A stretch of DNA of 64,000 bases, from contig NZ_CP012333.1 of the NCBI RefSeq assembly GCF_001263205.1, positions 3,038,001-3,102,000 of the forward strand. The letters run 5' to 3'. Both the position numbers and the translations under genes were made by a program. Each line of letters opens with the position of its first letter. Within the stretch, counting starts at the first letter, position 1. Positions 25,544-34,480 of the stretch are shown in pieces. The DNA is from Labilithrix luteola (GTDB lineage: Bacteria > Myxococcota_A > Polyangia > Polyangiales > Polyangiaceae). Below the pieces are notes generated by a model. That model searched no databases and had not been told where the DNA came from. It saw nothing but the letters and a program-made list of their open reading frames with translations.

Positions 25544-25818
25544 GGCCTCCTCCTCGCAAACGGCTACCTCCGTCGCAGTAGCGAGCGTCGTGCCGCACCG
25601 CCGCCGGACCCGAGCCGCCCGAAAATGCTCATGGAATTCAGCTCATCTACATGGGGGCAAGAACGCGGGCCGTAGCGGTTTGGCACGGCCCCGGTAGGCC
25701 TTCCTACCCACCTTTTCACGCCAATTTTTCCGGGTTCCGGCCCTGTTCGTGCTTCCTTGGTCCCGCACCGACGGAACAGCTGTTGCACCCGTTCGTCGCA
25801 GTGCTAGGAGGGCGGTCC

Positions 25819-26172
25819 ATGAAGCTCGAGGGCAAGCGCTTTTCGCGGGGCAAGACCACGTTCGTGGGCTTCGAGCTCGCGTTCGCGTTCGCGTTCGCCG
25901 CCCTTGCGGTTTCGACCACGGGTTGTGCGACGCCGGCCCAGCAGACGAACCTGACCTCGGCGGGCACCTCGGTCGAGACCACGACCGGAACGCGCCCTGC
26001 GCCCCGCGTTGGCAAGTCGCAGCGCGCCGAATCCGCGAAGCCGGTCGCCGGGCGTGATCTCCGTCATGAGATCGTGAACCCGACAGACGACGATCTCGAG
26101 CCGAAGCGCACGACCACGAACGACGTGTCGAGCTCGCATCGTCGAAGCGGCACCTTCGGCGCCTGGAAGTAA
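25819..26172 (+). CDS. Small lipoprotein of unknown function
   Basis: 117 residues. The ATG at 25819 follows a good TAGGAGGG ribosome-binding site (25805-25812); the open frame extends upstream without support. An unusually long positively charged leader is followed by a hydrophobic AFAFAFAALAV core and lipobox TTGC (Cys36). The mature part is polar with no recognisable fold. A perfect hairpin GGTAGG-cctt-CCTACC lies about 120 bases upstream in the 275-base gap that otherwise shows nothing. It precedes the PilT-like gene by 70 bases on the same strand. Confidence 0.68.
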   Translation: MKLEGKRFSRGKTTFVGFELAFAFAFAALAVSTTGCATPAQQTNLTSAGTSVETTTGTRPAPRVGKSQRAESAKPVAGRDLRHEIVNPTDDDLEPKRTTTNDVSSSHRRSGTFGAWK

Positions 26173-26242
26173 TCGTCGCTCTTCGCAGAGCGAGGAATAC
26201 TTCACGCGGCTTGCACGTCGCGGCAGGTCGAGGAACCAGTTC

Positions 26243-27742
26243 ATGGCCAGGATCGACAGCCTGCTCGCCATCGTCGTGCAGCAGGGCGCCAACGAGCTCC
26301 GCCTCGGTACCGATCGTGAGCCCAAGATGCTCGCGCACGGCAGCGCCCGGCGCTTCCACATGCCGGAGACGAACGAGGAAACGCTCCGCGCGCTCCTCGG
26401 TGACATTCTCTCCACCGACCGCGAGCGACAGCTCGGCGAACGTGGCCGTATCGAGGTTCCGTACGAGACGAACGCGGGAGCCGCGTTCCACGTCTCGCTG
26501 ACGGCAAGGCCAAGCGGGGGCTTCGACGCCGTGTTCCTACGAACCTCGAGCCATGTGCCCGTAGCGCGCCCCGAACGCATCGAACGCGTCGAACGCGAGG
26601 AGCCAGGCCCGCCGGATTCGTTCGAAGCTCCCTCACCATCGTCCGGACCGCAGGCGAGCGTCGTTGAAGCGCCGCGTCCCGCCTTCTCGTTGAGCCTCCA
26701 GAATCTGCCACTGGTTCAGCAAGCCATTGCCTCGCGCGCGACGGACCTGCACCTCGTCGACAGCGACGCGGCGGTGCTGCGTATTGACGGGCGCCTCACG
26801 CGTCTCGAAGGTGAGGTCGTCGACGACGTCGTCGCCACGCTCCACCTCGATCCCTCCGTCAGGGCCATCCTCGCCAAGGGCCAGTCCGTCGAGCTCTCCG
26901 CCGAAGTCGACTGGAATGCGCGCGCACGCGTCCACCTCTATCGCGCGGCTACGGGCAACGCTGCGGCCATTCGCTTCTTCGCCCGCACGCCGTCCTCGCT
27001 CGCGAGCCTTGATTTCCCCGTGCCGCTCGACGACCTCGTCGACATTCCTCACGGCCTGGTCATCGTCTGCGGAGCAACGGGGTCGGGAAAGTCGACCACG
27101 CTGGCCGCACTCGCGCACTCGGCCCTGCAGCGACGGTCGATCGTCCTCGTGACCCTCGAAGATCCCATCGAGTACGTGCTGGCCGGCGGGTCGGCATCCA
27201 TCGTTCGCCAACGCCAGGTCGGGCGCGACGTCCACGACTTCGCCACGGGCCTTCGCGACGCGCTTCGCGAAGATCCCGACGTTCTCGTGGTGGGAGAGAT
27301 GCGCGATCCCGAAACCATCGCGCTGGCGCTCACGGCTGCCGAAACCGGACACCTCGTCTTCGCCACGCTTCACTCCGGCGGCGCGGCCTCGGCGGTCGAG
27401 CGCATCGTGGATTCCTATCCGGCCGAACGCCAATCGCAGATCCGCACGCAGCTCGCCGACTCGCTTCGCGCCGTCGTCGCCCAACGTCTCCTGCCCCGCG
27501 CTCGCGGCGCTGGGCGCATTCCTGCCGTCGAAGTGCTGCGGATGAATCACGCGGCCGCGAGCCTCGTTCGCGAAGCGAAGACGGCGCAGCTCACGAGCGT
27601 GCTTCAATCGGGCCGGCGCGAAGGAATGATCACGCTCGAGCGAAGCCTGGCCGATCGCGTACTCGCCGGAGAGGTGCGCATCGAACACGCCCGCGCCGCC
27701 GCGAACGATCTGGCGGCGCTCACGATGTACCTGAACAAGTAG
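26243..27742 (+). CDS. PilT-like ATPase with duplicated N-domain
   Basis: 499 residues, longer than the usual 340-380 of PilT. Residues 1-110 resemble the PilT N-domain (GANELRLGTD). After an Arg/Glu/Pro linker, a second copy begins near residue 150 (ASRATDLHLVDSD) and runs into the ATPase. Motifs: Walker A CGATGSGKST, Asp box TLEDPIEYVL, Walker B VLVVGEMRDPET and His box FATLHSGGAAS. It ends with the PilT-type tail (EGMITLERSL). Expected to power disassembly of type IV pili or a related filament, although no pil genes are nearby. Fusion of two N-domains is unusual. Confidence 0.88.
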   Translation: MARIDSLLAIVVQQGANELRLGTDREPKMLAHGSARRFHMPETNEETLRALLGDILSTDRERQLGERGRIEVPYETNAGAAFHVSLTARPSGGFDAVFLRTSSHVPVARPERIERVEREEPGPPDSFEAPSPSSGPQASVVEAPRPAFSLSLQNLPLVQQAIASRATDLHLVDSDAAVLRIDGRLTRLEGEVVDDVVATLHLDPSVRAILAKGQSVELSAEVDWNARARVHLYRAATGNAAAIRFFARTPSSLASLDFPVPLDDLVDIPHGLVIVCGATGSGKSTTLAALAHSALQRRSIVLVTLEDPIEYVLAGGSASIVRQRQVGRDVHDFATGLRDALREDPDVLVVGEMRDPETIALALTAAETGHLVFATLHSGGAASAVERIVDSYPAERQSQIRTQLADSLRAVVAQRLLPRARGAGRIPAVEVLRMNHAAASLVREAKTAQLTSVLQSGRREGMITLERSLADRVLAGEVRIEHARAAANDLAALTMYLNK

Positions 27743-27783
27743 AAGCGGGAATGCCCGCCTCGGGTCGGTGGTAGTGTCGTGGC

Positions 27784-28347
27784 GTGATGACACGACGAAC
27801 CTCGACCGGAATGCTCCGCCTTCTTCCGGCTCTCGTGCGCGGCTCCGTGGTGCCGCCAGCCGCGCTCTTCGTGAGCTTGGGACTCGGCGCGTGTTCGAAG
27901 CCCGAACCGCCCACGCTGCTGCCCAAAGAGGCTCAAGTGACGGCGGTCGGCGCTGCAGGGCTCAACGTGCTCGTCAAAATGGAAGCGACGAACCCCAACC
28001 GCGTCACGCTCTCCGCGCAGTCGGTCACGGGCAAGGCCACGCTCGACGGTAAATGGTCGCTGGGCACGGTGACCATCGCGAAGCCAATCACGCTGCCGCC
28101 CAACACGCCGACGATGATCGACGTGCCGCTCACCATGCCGTGGTCGGATCTCCAGGCGCTCGGCGCGATCGCGCAAGCCAGCGGCCCCATCCCTTACGTC
28201 ATCGAAGGCACGGTCGCGATCGGTGGAGAGAGCCTGAACGTCAACGTTCCCTTCAGCGTGCCGGGAACGATCACCCGCGATCAGGCCATTGGCGCCGCGC
28301 TGAAATCGCTTCCGGCGATTCCTGGGCTGACCGCGCCCGCGCACTGA
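27784..28347 (+). CDS. LEA14-like lipoprotein
   Basis: 187 residues; starts GTG immediately followed by ATG, either could be used. Signal with Cys37 (LGLGAC). The mature part has the LEA type-2/Water-stress pattern: VLVKMEATNPNRVTLSAQSV, GKATLDGKW, TMIDVPLTMPW and IPYVIEGTVAIGGESLNVNV. That domain is a fibronectin-III-like beta sandwich found in envelope lipoproteins. It follows the PilT-like gene by about 40 bases on the same strand and may be cotranscribed. Function unknown. Confidence 0.82.
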   Translation: MMTRRTSTGMLRLLPALVRGSVVPPAALFVSLGLGACSKPEPPTLLPKEAQVTAVGAAGLNVLVKMEATNPNRVTLSAQSVTGKATLDGKWSLGTVTIAKPITLPPNTPTMIDVPLTMPWSDLQALGAIAQASGPIPYVIEGTVAIGGESLNVNVPFSVPGTITRDQAIGAALKSLPAIPGLTAPAH

Positions 28348-28358
28348 GCGCGTTCGGT

Positions 28359-29096
28359 TCACATACCGCCGCGCATGGCCGTTCTTCGGCCGCGCAGGCC
28401 ACCGAAGCGTGCGCCGCCGACCATGTCCTCGCCGATCCCCTGTGCGATCGGCGAGTCGTCGAGACGTGACGCGAGCTCGGCCGGACCGTCGTAGATGGCG
28501 ATGGCGTCCGCGAGGTCTGCGTCTTTCCAGCCCCCTGATCGGAGGGCGATGGCACCGACGCTCGCGCGCCTCGCTGCGGCTATGTCGTAGGGCGTATCCC
28601 CCACGAAGATGGTCTCGGAAGCGTCCGCCCCGACACGTTCGAGTGCCAGCTCGACGAGCCCTACAGAGCCGTTCGGGTCGAGGTCATCGCTGGTCACCAC
28701 CATGTCCATGAGATCGGCAACCGCTGCCACGCGCAGCAGGTCTGCAAGGTCCGCCGACGACGCAGAGGTCACCGCCACACACGAGAGTCCCCGCGAACGA
28801 ACGCGGTCAACGAGCACCCGTGCGCCGGGCAGTGGCCCGAGGTCGGGGAGGTAGTGAGCCTTGAAGACGGCGGAGCGCCGCTCCGTGAGAGCTCTCCCCT
28901 CGGTCGAGCGCGCGTCCATGTCGACGAGCTCGCGCAATATCCTCTCGGAGCCCATTCCGATCCTCGATCGCACGTGCTCGAACGGGACATTTTTCCCATG
29001 GCCCCGCAGGGCATCGAGCCACGCGTGCGCATGGGCATCGTTGCTATCGAGGAGGGTTCCGTCGATGTCGAACAGGACGGCTCGAATCCGCGCCAT
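28359..29096 (-). CDS. HAD-family phosphatase (phosphoglycolate phosphatase-like)
   Basis: 245 residues. Motif I is FDIDGTLLDSN (nucleophile and acid/base Asp), motif II VAVTSAS, motif IV FVGDTPYDIAAARRA. The cap lies between, with subfamily IA helices (HAWLDALRGHGKNVPFEHV). Such enzymes dephosphorylate small phosphate esters in the cytoplasm; the substrate cannot be told from sequence. A glycine/arginine-rich tail (GGARFGGLRGRRTAMRGGM) of about 20 residues is unusual. It converges with the LEA14-like gene, 11 bases away. Confidence 0.9.
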   Translation of the reverse strand: MARIRAVLFDIDGTLLDSNDAHAHAWLDALRGHGKNVPFEHVRSRIGMGSERILRELVDMDARSTEGRALTERRSAVFKAHYLPDLGPLPGARVLVDRVRSRGLSCVAVTSASSADLADLLRVAAVADLMDMVVTSDDLDPNGSVGLVELALERVGADASETIFVGDTPYDIAAARRASVGAIALRSGGWKDADLADAIAIYDGPAELASRLDDSPIAQGIGEDMVGGARFGGLRGRRTAMRGGM

Positions 29097-29230
29097 GGCT
29101 CACCTTCCCCACATCGCCGTTGCAGTCGACGTGCCTTCGGTATGCGTTTCACGAGGGTGAACCCCCACACCTCGCGTGCCCTTCCCGAAGTGACGGTCCT
29201 CACGAGGCGCGCCGCCTCGCGTGAGGCACT

Positions 29231-29560
29231 TCAGAAGGGGGAGTCGTTCATCGATAACGTCCACGCCGTCCCGATAGCCGCAAGGTGACCACCGACGAAG
29301 AGCAGCGCGAGGTGAGCCGCCAGTGTCATCGGACACGTCAGCGCGGCGGTGAACAGAGCGAGTCCTACCCAGATCGCCGCAGTCACTGCCACCCGCAACA
29401 TGACCGAGGAAAGCGCGCCCGGGCGTGTCGATCGCCCGAGTGTTCCGCGCGACGAAGACGGCAGGGCATGGGGTGCCCGAGTGAACCTGACGTACGGCGC
29501 ATCGTCGTCGAGCAGCGTGGTCATGCGGGTCGCCATGACCTCGAGCGGTGCATCGCGCAT
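29231..29560 (-). CDS. Small integral membrane protein
   Basis: 109 residues, ATG start. The first half is polar; the second has two hydrophobic stretches (VMLRVAVTAAIWVGLALFTA and MTLAAHLALLFVGGHLAAIG). Third-position GC bias suits a real gene. It lies just downstream of a decayed esterase gene on the same strand, so it could be an independent small membrane gene. No family recognised. Confidence 0.5.
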   Translation of the reverse strand: MRDAPLEVMATRMTTLLDDDAPYVRFTRAPHALPSSSRGTLGRSTRPGALSSVMLRVAVTAAIWVGLALFTAALTCPMTLAAHLALLFVGGHLAAIGTAWTLSMNDSPF

Positions 29561-29614
29561 ACCAGCGCGGTCGAGTGTCTTTCCGGTCCGCCGCGGAGTT
29601 CATCGGAGGTGTCT

Positions 29615-30575
29615 TCACTCCCAACCGGTCTTCGATCGCACGACGTCGGCGAGCTGATTCGCGAGACGCTGGTGAAACGCCGGGTTGCCGTGACCCTCGC
29701 ATCCGGTCAACTCGTCGGACGTCGCGATGGGCGGCACGACGAGGCTGACGTGTGGGTCTCCCTTCGCGTTCCGGTCCTTTACCGCGGCCGTGACTCCCCT
29801 GCACGAGATCGTCGCGGATCGGATGTTCGGCATCGACGTCGACCGCGGACGGCGACACGACGCAGAGAATTTCCGCATGCGGGTAATTCTTCCGCAATGT
29901 GGCCACGAACTCGCTGTAGGCCGACGCAAAGTCCGAGACCGGCTCGGGCCCGTCGTCGTTGGGGAGTCCGACTGCAAAGTCGAGCCCACCGATCATGGAA
30001 ACGATGACCTTCGGAATGAACGACGAGAGTACGTACGTACTCTTCGTGTCGACAGGGTCCGCCTGCGCTTCGCTCCGCTTGTACAGCTCGACGGTGTGCA
30101 GCCCGGAGGGCGGATTCGTCGCGAGCACGTCCTTCTGCGTGCCGTACCCGAGCACGAGCTTGGGTAGGAGATTGCCGTCGATGATCACGTCCCATTCGCT
30201 GGGGCCGCCGATCATCCATTCATCGACCTTCTCGTTGAACGAGGCGGACACCTCGGTGCCCTCGAAGTTCGCGACGATCCTGCAACCTGGCCATCCACAC
30301 GCATGGCCGGCGGGGTCGGACGTGTCGAAACGACCGATGAACTGAACGGCCGGTTTCGTAAGGTCTTGGACCGGTGTGTCGAGCTCTTCGTCGGTGGGGG
30401 CGTGTCCTGCGTCCGTCGGACTCGGCGTCGGTGTTGTCTCGCTGGGCGCAGGTATCTCAGGCGCGGATGGCGACGGCTCACGCGCACCTGCTAACGGCGT
30501 ATCCCCACTCGAACACCCGACGACGAGACCTACCAACGAAGGGACGAAGACGAAGCGAAGTCCAAGCGGGCGCAT
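29615..30575 (-). pseudogene. Decayed CE2/SGNH-esterase paralogue
   Basis: The N-terminal part (lipoprotein signal VVGCSS, then QFIGRFDTSDPAGHACGWPG and GPSEWDVIIDGNLLPKLVL) matches the intact neighbour at 30579-31853. Two lesions follow. A stretch of about 95 codons that in the neighbour carries the catalytic GDST block is missing: SEAQADPVDTKSTY joins directly to the block before GSND. Then near 29790-29800 the frame shifts; the end (PPIATSDELTGCEGHGNPAF) continues in another frame and stops at 29615. Even the GSND block has become GGLD. The product cannot be an active esterase. The gene is a tandem duplicate in decay. Confidence 0.82.
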
Positions 30576-30578
30576 CGT

Positions 30579-31853
30579 TCACCACCCCATTTTGGCGGAG
30601 ATGACCTCCGCAAGCTGACGAGCCACGCGGTCGTGGAACGCAGGCGTGCCGTGACCGTTGCATCCGGTGACTTCGTCCGGCGTGGCGATCGGCGGCGAGG
30701 CCGTCATGAATCGCGCGTCACCGTTCTTCGCGCTGTCGTCGGCGAGCATCGTCATCGCCGTCGTCAGGTTCGTTCGACTCCCGCGTCCGGGCGGATCGTC
30801 GTCCGTCACCGACGGTGAGATGGCGTAGAGCACGTAGGCATTGGGGTAGTGCGAGCGAATGTCCGCCACGAGGCCTCGCAAAGCGGCGATGAACTCGTCG
30901 AAGGGCGGCGGCCCGTCGTCGACCGGTTCGCCGATGGCGTAGTCGTTCGAGCCGGCCATGATGATCACGAGGTCGGGCGTCCAGGATCCGAAGTCGAACG
31001 TACTCGTCGGGTCGAGCGGGTTCGTCAGCTGGAAGATCCGCGGCACCGTCATGGTGTCGGGTCGGTTGACGTTCTTGACGAGGCCCTTGCCCGAGTAGGC
31101 CGTTCCCACGACTTCGGCCGCGAAGATGTCGCCGAGGTGCGCGCTGAACGATTCATGGAAGTTCTCCCAATGTGCCGCCCAGCTCGGCGGCGGGCAGTTG
31201 GGACCGATTGAAGCGCCATCGATGCCGTAACCCGCGGGCGTCGAGTCACCGACGATCTCGATCCGTCGCCCTGCCGAGAGCGGAGGAGGAAGCAATTTGC
31301 CGGCGCCGAAGTCGAAGCCGAGAAACTGCGTCACGCCGTTCTGCGCTTCGCTTCGCTTGAAGAGCTCGACGCGATGGGTCCCCGGGGGGAGAGCGGTGGC
31401 GAGCTTGTACGTCTGTTTTCCCGTCGCGAGCACGAGCTTGGGCTTCCACTCGCCGTCGATGGCGAGATCCCATTCGCTCGGTCCGCCTTGCATCCAGCTG
31501 TCGACGAGCTCGTTCAGCGTGACGGAGACCTCGGTACCATCGAAGTTCGCCAGAATGCGGCCACCCGGCCACGCGCACGAAGGACCTGACGGATCTCGCG
31601 TGTCGAAGCGACCAACGAACCGCACGGCCGGCGGTCCGGGATCGTGGTCCGCGTTCGGTTGGTTGGGCGACGGGGCGTTCGTGCCCGGCGACGCGCTCCC
31701 GTCACGACCGTCGTTGCCTGGGTCCGAAATGCCCGGGCCCCCCACTTCGCCGTCACCGGTGCCTCCCGCGCTGCAGTTGGCCGCGGAGAACACCGACGCC
31801 AGAGACGCAATCGCGAGCACGCCATGAATGCCCTGGAACTGCTTGAGTTTCAT
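30579..31853 (-). CDS. CE2-like SGNH/GDSL carbohydrate esterase, exported
   Basis: 424 residues from the ATG at 31853; the frame is open upstream without support. An exported leader ending near FSAANCSAGG suggests a lipoprotein. A beta-rich CE2 N-domain (GRFDTRDPSGPSCAWPGG, HRVELFKRSEAQNGVTQFLG) precedes the SGNH hydrolase domain: GDSTPAGYG with Ser204, a Gly/Asn block ending GSNDY (Asn303) and a C-terminal NGHGTPAFHDR with His407. The CE2 class removes acyl groups from polysaccharides such as xylan or glucomannan. Its degenerate duplicate lies immediately downstream, 3 bases away. Confidence 0.87.
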   Translation of the reverse strand: MKLKQFQGIHGVLAIASLASVFSAANCSAGGTGDGEVGGPGISDPGNDGRDGSASPGTNAPSPNQPNADHDPGPPAVRFVGRFDTRDPSGPSCAWPGGRILANFDGTEVSVTLNELVDSWMQGGPSEWDLAIDGEWKPKLVLATGKQTYKLATALPPGTHRVELFKRSEAQNGVTQFLGFDFGAGKLLPPPLSAGRRIEIVGDSTPAGYGIDGASIGPNCPPPSWAAHWENFHESFSAHLGDIFAAEVVGTAYSGKGLVKNVNRPDTMTVPRIFQLTNPLDPTSTFDFGSWTPDLVIIMAGSNDYAIGEPVDDGPPPFDEFIAALRGLVADIRSHYPNAYVLYAISPSVTDDDPPGRGSRTNLTTAMTMLADDSAKNGDARFMTASPPIATPDEVTGCNGHGTPAFHDRVARQLAEVISAKMGW

Positions 31854-31917
31854 GCCCCCGCAAGGACACAACGCATGGCGTGAGCCAGCATCGAGGCGGC
31901 CGGAGATCGTGCGGCGC

Positions 31918-32274
31918 ATGCGAGGTCGCCGTTCGCGCCGCGCGGTGATACGGAGAGATCGCTTGGAAGCGTTCTACGTGCTCGGGCTCTTCGGCGTTCT
32001 CGCCGGCTTTCTATGGCTCGTGCGCCGCGACAACGAGATCTTCCGCGTCGAGGTGGAACGCGGCAAGGTGCGCGTCGCACGCGGCAAGGTCCCGCCGTCG
32101 TTCCTCGGAGACGTGCGAAGCATCACACGTCACGTCGAACGAGGAACCATTCGCGCGGTCAAGCAGGACGGTCAAGCGCGCATCCTCGGATCATCGTCGA
32201 TCGACGAGGGAACGCTTCAGCGACTGCGCAACGCATTCGCGACCCAGCCAGGACGGGGCGGGTCGCGACTCTGA
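31918..32274 (+). CDS. DUF3634-family membrane protein
   Basis: 118 residues from the ATG at 31918; a GTG three codons earlier (31909) has GGAG too close to be convincing. A basic N-terminus is followed by one transmembrane helix (FYVLGLFGVLAGFLWLV) and a cytoplasmic domain IFRVEVERGKVRVARGKVPP then SFLGDVRSITRHV and IDEGTLQRLRNAF, the DUF3634 pattern also known in gammaproteobacteria. Function unknown. It is divergent from the esterase, with 64 bases between the starts. Confidence 0.78.
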   Translation: MRGRRSRRAVIRRDRLEAFYVLGLFGVLAGFLWLVRRDNEIFRVEVERGKVRVARGKVPPSFLGDVRSITRHVERGTIRAVKQDGQARILGSSSIDEGTLQRLRNAFATQPGRGGSRL

Positions 32275-32415
32275 GGCGATCAGCAGCCCGCGAGAACCAG
32301 CGCCGGGAGGCGCAGCTTCCGCGATTTGCGCATGCGGCGAGAGAGGGCGATGAGGATGCGGTCCAGCATTTCGCGGCCCTTACTGCTGCCAAACGAAGCA
32401 AAGGTCAAGCATTCG

Positions 32416-32448
32416 CTTGTCAGGCGTTGTCGACGCGCTCCTGACAAG
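32416..32448. terminator. Inverted repeat between convergent genes
   Basis: CTTGTCAGG (32416-32424) pairs with CCTGACAAG (32440-32448) over a 15-base loop. It sits in the 213-base gap between the convergent DUF3634 and Gre-like genes. No T-run is evident. It may stop transcription from either side. Confidence 0.4.
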
Positions 32449-32487
32449 TGGGTAACGGCTCGATAGTCTTACGCGATTCGGGGATTT

Positions 32488-32970
32488 TCAGCACACGCGG
32501 AGGATCACGTAGGTCTTCACGCCTTGGGGGGTTTCGACCTCCGCCTCGTCGCCCTCCGAGAGGCCAAGGAGCGCTTTTCCGAGCGGGCTCGTGGTGGCCA
32601 GCGTGTGGATCTCCTCCTCGTCGGCTTTGACTGTCATTCCGCCGGCGACAGGGACGACGAGGTAGCGGGTCCGAGCGCCTTTGAACGCGACGTCGACGAG
32701 GGCCGAGGCCTGGATGGCTTCCCCGTCGGCGAAGTCACGGGCCTCCATCGACCCGAGGACGGCAGCCGCGTGCTCCAACGTCCGGACGCGTTCGGCCTGC
32801 CCGCGCGCGATGTACGAGGCCTCCGTGGAACGCATGTCCTTGTCGTTCTCGGGCTTGTTTTCCTCGTGCGTCGCCGCCGCCGCCGCGTCCTTGGCGATCT
32901 TGGTCATGGAGGCAACCTCGGCCGTAATGCGGGCACGGAGATCGGCGAGAAGGGCGCGTTTGTCGACCAT
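32488..32970 (-). CDS. GreA/GreB-family transcription elongation factor
   Basis: 160 residues. The N-terminal half is a helical hairpin (LLADLRARITAEVASMTKIA and RSTEASYIARGQAERVRTLE) with acidic residues near its tip (ENDKD). The C-terminal domain is the FKBP-like Gre_C fold (VDVAFKGARTRYLVVPVAGG, TSPLGKALLGLSEGDEAEVE). Gre factors stimulate transcript cleavage by stalled RNA polymerase through acidic tip residues. The tip sequence here differs from canonical GreA, so it could be one of the Gre-like paralogues with a different secondary-channel effect. Confidence 0.82.
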   Translation of the reverse strand: MVDKRALLADLRARITAEVASMTKIAKDAAAAATHEENKPENDKDMRSTEASYIARGQAERVRTLEHAAAVLGSMEARDFADGEAIQASALVDVAFKGARTRYLVVPVAGGMTVKADEEEIHTLATTSPLGKALLGLSEGDEAEVETPQGVKTYVILRVC

Positions 32971-33166
32971 GACGCTCCCGATACTCGATCACCCGGGTCG
33001 GTGAGCAAGGGTGGATCGGAAGATCCTCGTTCTTGGCTCAACGGATCTTTACGACGAGAGCGAATACATGTGATTCCGCGGTCGTTCGAGGTGGGAGCAG
33101 CTGGCACCAACACTGCAACTTTCCGCCAGCAACGCACTTCTGCGAACCCTTCAAGGAGTCTCTCCC

Positions 33167-33430
33167 ATGTTTCGATCGGTCGTCGCCTCCTCCCTCATGA
33201 TCGTTGCCCTCTGCGCGTCCACCGGCTGCGGAGCGTCGGCGACGCCCGCAGCGAGCACGGCCGTGGCGAGCGCAAGGCACGACTCGACCTGGTACCCGGC
33301 CGAGGAGACGGAGTTCGCGTTCCGTGGCGACGCCGCCGAGCGTCCGTCCCGTCCGGAGACGGCGCACAACCTCGAACAGCCGAACCGTAACGAGATCCCG
33401 CGCGGGTCCATCCACGCAGCAACCAACTGA
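33167..33430 (+). CDS. Very small lipoprotein
   Basis: 87 residues. A strong AAGGAG lies 8-9 bases before the ATG. Signal peptide with lipobox STGC (Cys21). The mature part is short and polar (WYPAEETEFAFRGDAAERPS, then HNLEQPNRNEIPRG). No family recognised. It is followed after 53 bases by a GDSL-type lipoprotein gene on the same strand; they may form a unit. Confidence 0.72.
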   Translation: MFRSVVASSLMIVALCASTGCGASATPAASTAVASARHDSTWYPAEETEFAFRGDAAERPSRPETAHNLEQPNRNEIPRGSIHAATN

Positions 33431-33483
33431 GCGCATGCGCCAAGCACTCGCCCAGGAGCCTCGTCTCGGGCGACGATGATCGC

Positions 33484-34185
33484 GTGCGGATCGAGCCCGG
33501 ACGCATCGTCACCTGCCTCACTCTCTCCCTCGCCTTCGTCGCCTGTCATCACGCGAGTGCCGACGAGCCTCCGCGCAAACGCGTCGAAGCGCCGCCGCCG
33601 CTGCCGCCCCCTGCGCCGAGTCCTGCCGCCGACACGGGAAGTCTCCCCGCCGCACCGAGCGCACCGCCGCCAACGTTGAAGACGGCGAAGTTCGTGCTCC
33701 ACATCGGCGATTCGACCGTGGGCTACACGCTCGGCATGCAGCTCGAGCTGAGTCGTATGTTCAAGGCCGCCGGCGTTCGCTACGAATCGCACACGTTCAC
33801 CGCGGCGGGCCTGCGTAGCTTCGCGAAGGAGCGCTACATCGAAAAGCTCGTGCGCGAGAAAGATCCCGATCTCGTCATCGTGCAGCTCGGCACGAACAAC
33901 CTCACCGTCCCGACGCCGAGCGCGTACTTGCCGGACGTGAAGGAGATCGTCTCGCAGACGGGCAATCGCGCTTGCTATTGGGTGGGCCCCATCCCGCTCG
34001 AGCAACCCGAGAAGGGCATGCGCAAGATGCTTCGCGAGAACGTTGCACCATGCACGTTCTACGACTCGTTCGATCTCGTGCTCGCGCGCCAGTCCGACAA
34101 GATTCACCCGACGCAGCCGGCCGCAAAGAAGTGGGCCGAGGCGTTCTGGACATTCGCGGACAAGACGCCGCCGGGTGGCGGTTAG
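33484..34185 (+). CDS. SGNH/GDSL hydrolase lipoprotein
   Basis: 233 residues, GTG start. Signal with Cys21 (AFVAC), then a Pro/Ala-rich linker of about 45 residues. The SGNH domain shows block I GDSTVGYTLG (Ser77), block III QLGTNNLT with Asn, and block V DKIHPT with Asp205 and His208, so the catalytic Ser-Asp-His set looks complete. An outer-membrane or periplasmic lipid/carbohydrate esterase is likely; the substrate is unknown. Distinct from the CE2-type protein a little upstream. Confidence 0.87.
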   Translation: MRIEPGRIVTCLTLSLAFVACHHASADEPPRKRVEAPPPLPPPAPSPAADTGSLPAAPSAPPPTLKTAKFVLHIGDSTVGYTLGMQLELSRMFKAAGVRYESHTFTAAGLRSFAKERYIEKLVREKDPDLVIVQLGTNNLTVPTPSAYLPDVKEIVSQTGNRACYWVGPIPLEQPEKGMRKMLRENVAPCTFYDSFDLVLARQSDKIHPTQPAAKKWAEAFWTFADKTPPGGG

Positions 34186-34195
34186 AGCGCACGCC

Positions 34196-34480
34196 TCAGA
34201 CGGCGATCAGCATCCCCGCGAAGTCTTCTTGCAGGTAGGCGTACTTGTCCGCGTCACGCCATTCGAGTGGATCGCTCGAACGCTCGCGCTTGGGTACGGC
34301 CTTGCGAGGTCGCTTCACGACGATCGTCATCTTCGGCTTGTCGCCGAATCCCGCTTCGATGAGCAGCTCCACGAGCTCATCGCCGGTCCGACGCTGCGCA
34401 GCCATCGTGGCCAGCTGGGCGGACCAGGGACGGCTCCTACGCGTCGTGCTCCGATGTCGGGTGCTGGTTGCCTTTGACAT
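34196..34480 (-). CDS. Hypothetical protein
   Basis: 94 residues from an ATG at 34480; the frame is open 14 codons further. The N-terminal half is basic and low in structure. The C-terminal half is more protein-like (GDELVELLIEAGFGDKPKMT, then LEWRDADKYAYLQEDFAGML). No family, signal peptide or membrane helix recognised. No clear ribosome-binding site. Convergent with the SGNH lipoprotein, 10 bases away. Confidence 0.45.
   Translation of the reverse strand: MSKATSTRHRSTTRRSRPWSAQLATMAAQRRTGDELVELLIEAGFGDKPKMTIVVKRPRKAVPKRERSSDPLEWRDADKYAYLQEDFAGMLIAV

Noticed and set aside
25674..25700. Possible sigma-54 promoter with TTGGCACG before the small lipoprotein
   Set aside because: The TGGCACG half is present but no TTGC element occurs at the required spacing.
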